Shown one piece after another: positions 45,901 to 51,900 of a stretch of DNA of 64,000 bases. The translations under genes and the position numbers were made by a program. Positions within the stretch are counted from its first letter, which is position 1; each line of letters starts with the position of its first letter. The stretch is from assembly GCF_964355755.1 (NCBI RefSeq), contig NC_092672.1:38126501-38190500 (forward strand). The letters run 5' to 3'. Source of the stretch: Antedon mediterranea (lineage: Eukaryota; Echinodermata; Crinoidea; Comatulida; Antedonidae). Below the pieces are notes generated by a model. The model saw only the letters and a program-made list of their open reading frames with translations. It made no database searches and was not told the origin of the DNA.

Positions 45901-48900
45901 TTCTCGTGTCACACTCTTAACCTACGCGATAGTACAATGATTGCTGTGAGGGAGTTATTATATTCTCGTGTCACACTCTTAACCTACGCGATAGTACAAT
46001 GATTGCTGTGAGGGAGTTATTATATTCTCGTGTCACACTCTTAACCTACGCGATAGTACAATGATTGCTGTGAGGGAGTTATTATATTCTCGTGTCACAC
46101 TCTTAACCTACGCGATAGTACAATGATTGCTGTGAGGGAGTTATTATATTCTCGTGTCACACTCTTAACCTACGCGATAGTACAATGATTGCTGTGAGGG
46201 AGTTATTATATTCTCGTGTCACACTCTTAACCTACGCGATAGTACAATGATTGCTGTGAGGGAGTTATTATATTCTCGTGTCACACTCTTAACCTACGCG
46301 ATAGTACAATGATTGCTGTGAGGGAGTTATTATATTCTCGTGTCACACTCTTAACCTACGCGATAGTACAATGATTGCTGTGAGGGAGTTATTATATTCT
46401 CGTGTCACACTATTAACCTACGCGATAGTACAATGATTGCTGTGAGGGAGTTATTATATTCTCGTGTCACACTCTTAACCTACGCGATAGTACAATGATT
46501 GCTGTGAGGGAGTTATTATATTCTCGTGTCACACTATTAACCTACGCGATAGTACAATGATTGCTGTGAGGGAGTTATTATATTCTCGTGTCACACTATT
46601 AACCTACGCGATAGTACAATGATTGCTGTGAGGGAGTTATTATATTCTCGTGTCACACTCTTAACCTACGCGATAGTACAATGATTGCTGTGAGGGAGTT
46701 ATTATATTCTCGTGTCACACTATTAACCTACGTGATAGTACAATGATTGCTGTGAGGGAGTTATTATATTCTCGTGTCACACTCTTAACCTACGCGATAG
46801 TACAATGATTGCTGTGAGGGAGTTATTATATTCTCGTGTCACACTATTAACCTACGCGATAGTACAATGATTGCTGTGAGGGAGTTATTATATTCTCGTG
46901 TCACACTATTAACCTACGCGATAGTACAATGATTGCTGTGAGGGAGTTATTATATTCTCGTGTCACACTCTTAACCTACGCGATAGTACAATGATTGCTG
47001 TGAGGGAGTTATTATATTCTCGTGTCACACTATTAACCTACGCGATAGTACAATGATTGCTGTGAGGGAGTTATTATATTCTCGTGTCACACTCTTAACC
47101 TACGCGATAGTACAATGATTGCTGTGAGGGAGTTATTATATTCTCGTGTCACACTATTAACCTACGCGATAGTACAATGATTGCTGTGAGGGAGTTATTA
47201 TATTCTTGTGTCACACTATTAACCTACGCGATAGTACAATGATTGCTGTGAGGGAGTTATTATATTCTCGTGTCACACTCTTAACCTACGCGATAGTACA
47301 ATGATTGCTGTGAGGGAGTTATTATATTCTCGTGTCACACTCTTAACCTACGCGATAGTACAATGATTGCTGTGAGGGAGTTATTATCTTCTCGTGTCAC
47401 ACTCTTAACCTACGCAATAGTACAATGATTGCTGTGAGGGGGTTATTATATTCTCGTGTCACACTCTTAACCTACGCGATAGTACAATGATTGCTGTGAG
47501 GGAGTTATTATATTCTCGTGTCACACTCTTAACCTACGCGATAGTACAATGATTGCTGTGAGGGAGTTATTATATTCTCGTGTCACACTCTTAACCTACG
47601 CGATAGTACAATGATTGCTGTGAGGGAGTTATTATATTCTCGTGTCACACTCTTAACCTACGCGATAGTACAATGATTGCTGTGAGGGAGTTATTATCTT
47701 CTCGTGTCACACTCTTAACCTACGCGATAGTACAATGATTGCTGTGAGGGAGTTATTATATTCTCGTGTCACACTCTTAACCTACGCGATAGTACAATGA
47801 TTGCTGTGAGGGAGTTATTATATTCTCGTGTCACACTCTTAACCTACGCGATAGTACAATGATTGCTGTGAGGGAGTTATTATATTCTCGTGTCACACTC
47901 TTAACCTACGCGATAGTACAATGATTGCTGTGAGGGAGTTATTATATTCTCGTGTCACACTCTTAACCTACGCGATAGTACAATGATTGCTGTGAGGGAG
48001 TTATTATATTCTCGTGTCACACTAATAACCTACGCGATAGTACAATGATTGCTGTGAGGGAGTTATTATATTCTCGTGTCACACTCTTAACCTACGCGAT
48101 AGTACAATAATTGCTGTGAGGGAGTTATTATATTCTCGTGTCACACTATTAACCTACGCGATAGTACAATGATTGCTGTGAGGGAGTTATTATATTCTCG
48201 TGTCACACTCTTAACCTACGCGATAGTACAATAATTGCTGTGAGGGAGTTATTATATTCTCGTGTCACACTATTAACCTACGCGATAGTACAATGATTGC
48301 TGTGAGGGAGTTATTATATTCTCGTGTCACACTCTTAACCTACGCGATAGTACAATGATTGCTGTGAGGGAGTTATTATATTCTCGTGTCACACTCTTAA
48401 CCTACGCGATAGTACAATGATTGCTGTGAGGGAGTTATTATATTCTCGTGTCACACTCTTAACCTACGCGATAGTACAATGATTGCTGTGAGGGAGTTAT
48501 TATCTTCTCGGGTCACACTCTTAACCTACGCGATAGTACAATGATTGCTGTGAGGGAGTTATTATCTTCTCGGGTCACACTCTTAACCTACGCGATAGTA
48601 CAATGATTGCTGTGAGGGAGTTATTATCTTCTCGGGTCACACTCTTAACCTACGCGATAGTACAATGATTGCTGTGAGGGAGTTATTATCTTCTCGGGTC
48701 ACACTCTTAACCTACGCGATAGTACAATGATTGCTGTGAGGGAGTTATTATATTCTCGTGTCACACTCTTAACCTACGCGATAGTACAATGATTGCTGTG
48801 AGGGAGTTATTATATTCTCGTGTCACACTCTTAACCTACGCGATAGTACAATGATTGCTGTGAGGGAGTTATTATATTCTCGTGTCACACTCTTAACCTA

Positions 48901-51900
48901 CGCGATAGTACAATGATTGCTGTGAGGGAGTTATTATATTCTCGTGTCACACTCTTAACCTACGCGATAGTACAATGATTGCTGTGAGGGAGTTATTATA
49001 TTCTCGTGTCACACTCTTAACCTACGCGATAGTACAATGATTGCTGTGAGGGAGTTATTATATTCTCGTGTCACACTCTTAACCTACGCGATAGTACAAT
49101 GATTGCTGTGAGGGAGTTATTATATTCTCGTGTCACACTCTTAACCTACGCGATAGTACAATGATTGCTGTGAGGGAGTTATTATATTCTCGTGTCACAC
49201 TCTTAACCTACGCGATAGTACAATAATTGCTGTGAGGGAGTTATTATATTCTCGTGTCACACTCTTAACCTACGCGATAGTACAATGATTGCTGTGAGGG
49301 AGTTATTATATTCTCGTGTCACACTCTTAACCTACGCGATAGTACAATGATTGCTGTGAGGGAGTTATTATATTCTCGGGTCACACTCTTAACCTACGCG
49401 ATAGTACAATGATTGCTGTGAGGGAGTTATTATATTCTCGTGTCACACTCTTAACCTACGCGATAGTACAATGATTGCTGTGAGGGAGTTATTATATTCT
49501 CGTGTCACACTCTTAACCTACGCGATAGTACAATGATTGCTGTGAGGGAGTTATTATATTCTCGTGTCACACTCTTAACCTACGCGATAGTACAATAATT
49601 GCTGCTTCGCTACAACACCTACAGTATTTCTAATTAAATATTTATTTCCAGTTTATTCTGCTTTACGCTTTATTTTTTAATTATGCATTAACCAAGACGA
49701 AACACACTTGTTTTTTCAATAAAATCCTAGCATATAAATATTTATCGAATACAAGTTGTAAAATCTTTATAAAAGTATTGCTAATGCAATAAAATAGACG
49801 TTTACTTCTTTCATATTAAATATTTATAAATAATGAAATGTTCACAAGATCCTACCACATTTGTTTGATTTATTACAAATATAATGTACAAATATGAACG
49901 TACAACTATTAGTATTACTATTTGACTGACTTTATGTTCTCTAAATACAACATTATTATTCATAGTTTTGAACTGTACCACCAATGCGCATTTCGAAACG
50001 TGCGCATCTACGTGTCAGCCATCTTGTGCGAATTTCAGTAGTGGTGAATGTGACGATTTTCCAACTGAAGACTGTGCAGAAGGGTGCGTTTGTGATGACG
50101 GTTTTGTAACTCAGAATGGCGCATGCGTATTGTCGTCTGAATGCGGTTGCACATGGAATGATCGATACTATAAGGTATGCTTGTGATTTTGTTTTAGAAA
50201 ATAAAACCATGGATAATCCATGTTGTAACATTCAATTAAGACAAGACATCATTTGACCCACGCACGCGCCGTACATATGCCTCACGCACGCGCCGTACAT
50301 GCCTTACGCACGCATTCATTTATACGCGCGTTAATAAATTAATCAATACAGTAAACTATATGTGTACTTAATATATTAATAATATAACTGAAACAATTCA
50401 TAGATTGGTGAATCGACGTTGAATGATAACTGCACTATGAACTGCACATGCGCAGTATCAGGAAAGATTGAGTGTATTGAATTCGACTGTCCATCGGGGT
50501 TGGTATGTGGTGCATTGGAAGGACAGCGGCAGTGCTTTGAAGGTTCGTGACATGATAACAAAAACGTCTTCTTAATTTACTGTAGTTCAATATTTAATGG
50601 AAGTATCATCTTTGTAACAACATAACAAACATGTTTTGTCGGCATAATTATTAAGGACACTCTTCTTCGTTCATATAATAAAACTATTGATTTAGTGTCT
50701 TTATTTACCATTCATATGACTTATTTAAAACCACAGGCCCGACTACTATTGCACCAGAAGTTACGTCAGTGGTTCAAATAACGACAGCAGCTGAGCAAAC
50801 TACAGATAGGCACACTCCTCCGACAGATATCACAACACATGGTGACGTCACAACACAGAAAGACGCCACCACTCAGAAAGACGACACAACACAGGGTGAC
50901 GTCACAACACAGAAAGACGCCACCACTCAGAAAGACGACACAACACAGGGTGACGTCACAACACAGAAAGAGGCCACCACTCAGAAAGACGACACAACAC
51001 AGGACGGCGTCACAACACAGAAAGAGGCCACCACTCAGAAAGACGACACAACACAGGACGGCGTCACAACACAGAAATACGTCACTACTCAGAAAGACAA
51101 TACAACTCAGAAAGACGTCACCACTCAGAAAGACGTTACCACACAGAAAGACGTCACCACTCAGAAAGACCTCACCACTCAGAAAGCGCTCACCACAGCA
51201 GCCCGTGAAACTACAATCCCCAGTTTCTCATATACTTATGACGTCAGTCAACTCTCTAGTAGCACCATAACAGTTGTGTGGACTACTAATATAGATCTGA
51301 TGAATGTCATGGCAAGATATAGACTTGCAACTGAAGAACTCTGGAGTGATGACGTAACCACAATTCCTGGTTCACGCATGATGTATCAACTAAGTGACAT
51401 TGAGGCTGCTAGTTCGTATATTATACAACTGATTTTCAATTATGGTACTGATTCAACTACTGAAAGTAATGACCTAATAGAAACCAGTTGTGAAGTTGGA
51501 TTTCAGGGGGCTACAGAATGTGAAGGTACGGAACAACCATTATGAAACTATCTCAATGTATATCAAAAAGCTCCATAATAGTTCACCCTAAAAGTTTATT
51601 AACAGACAAATACATTGTGAGAAAAAAAATAAAAATTTCAAAATCTTTTGAATGTCAACCATCATTTGCCTCCCTATCACTCTTAAGTTTTTGAACCGTT
51701 TTTAGTGTTTAGTATGAACTAAGTACAAAGAGTGGTGGTTACTACCGGCTTCTAATGTTTGAAAAACATGTGTTGCTTTAAAAAAGTCCCCTCTAGCAAA
51801 TCTTGTTCAGTAAAATAAATTATGTATTCCTAATATGTATCTATAGATTATCGTGAACTCGGTGCTTATGACGTCATTCTACAAGATGCTAGCAGTGATA

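Noticed and set aside
45049-49604. CRISPR array
   Set aside because: The 62-bp units are head to tail without variable spacers, in a eukaryotic intron.
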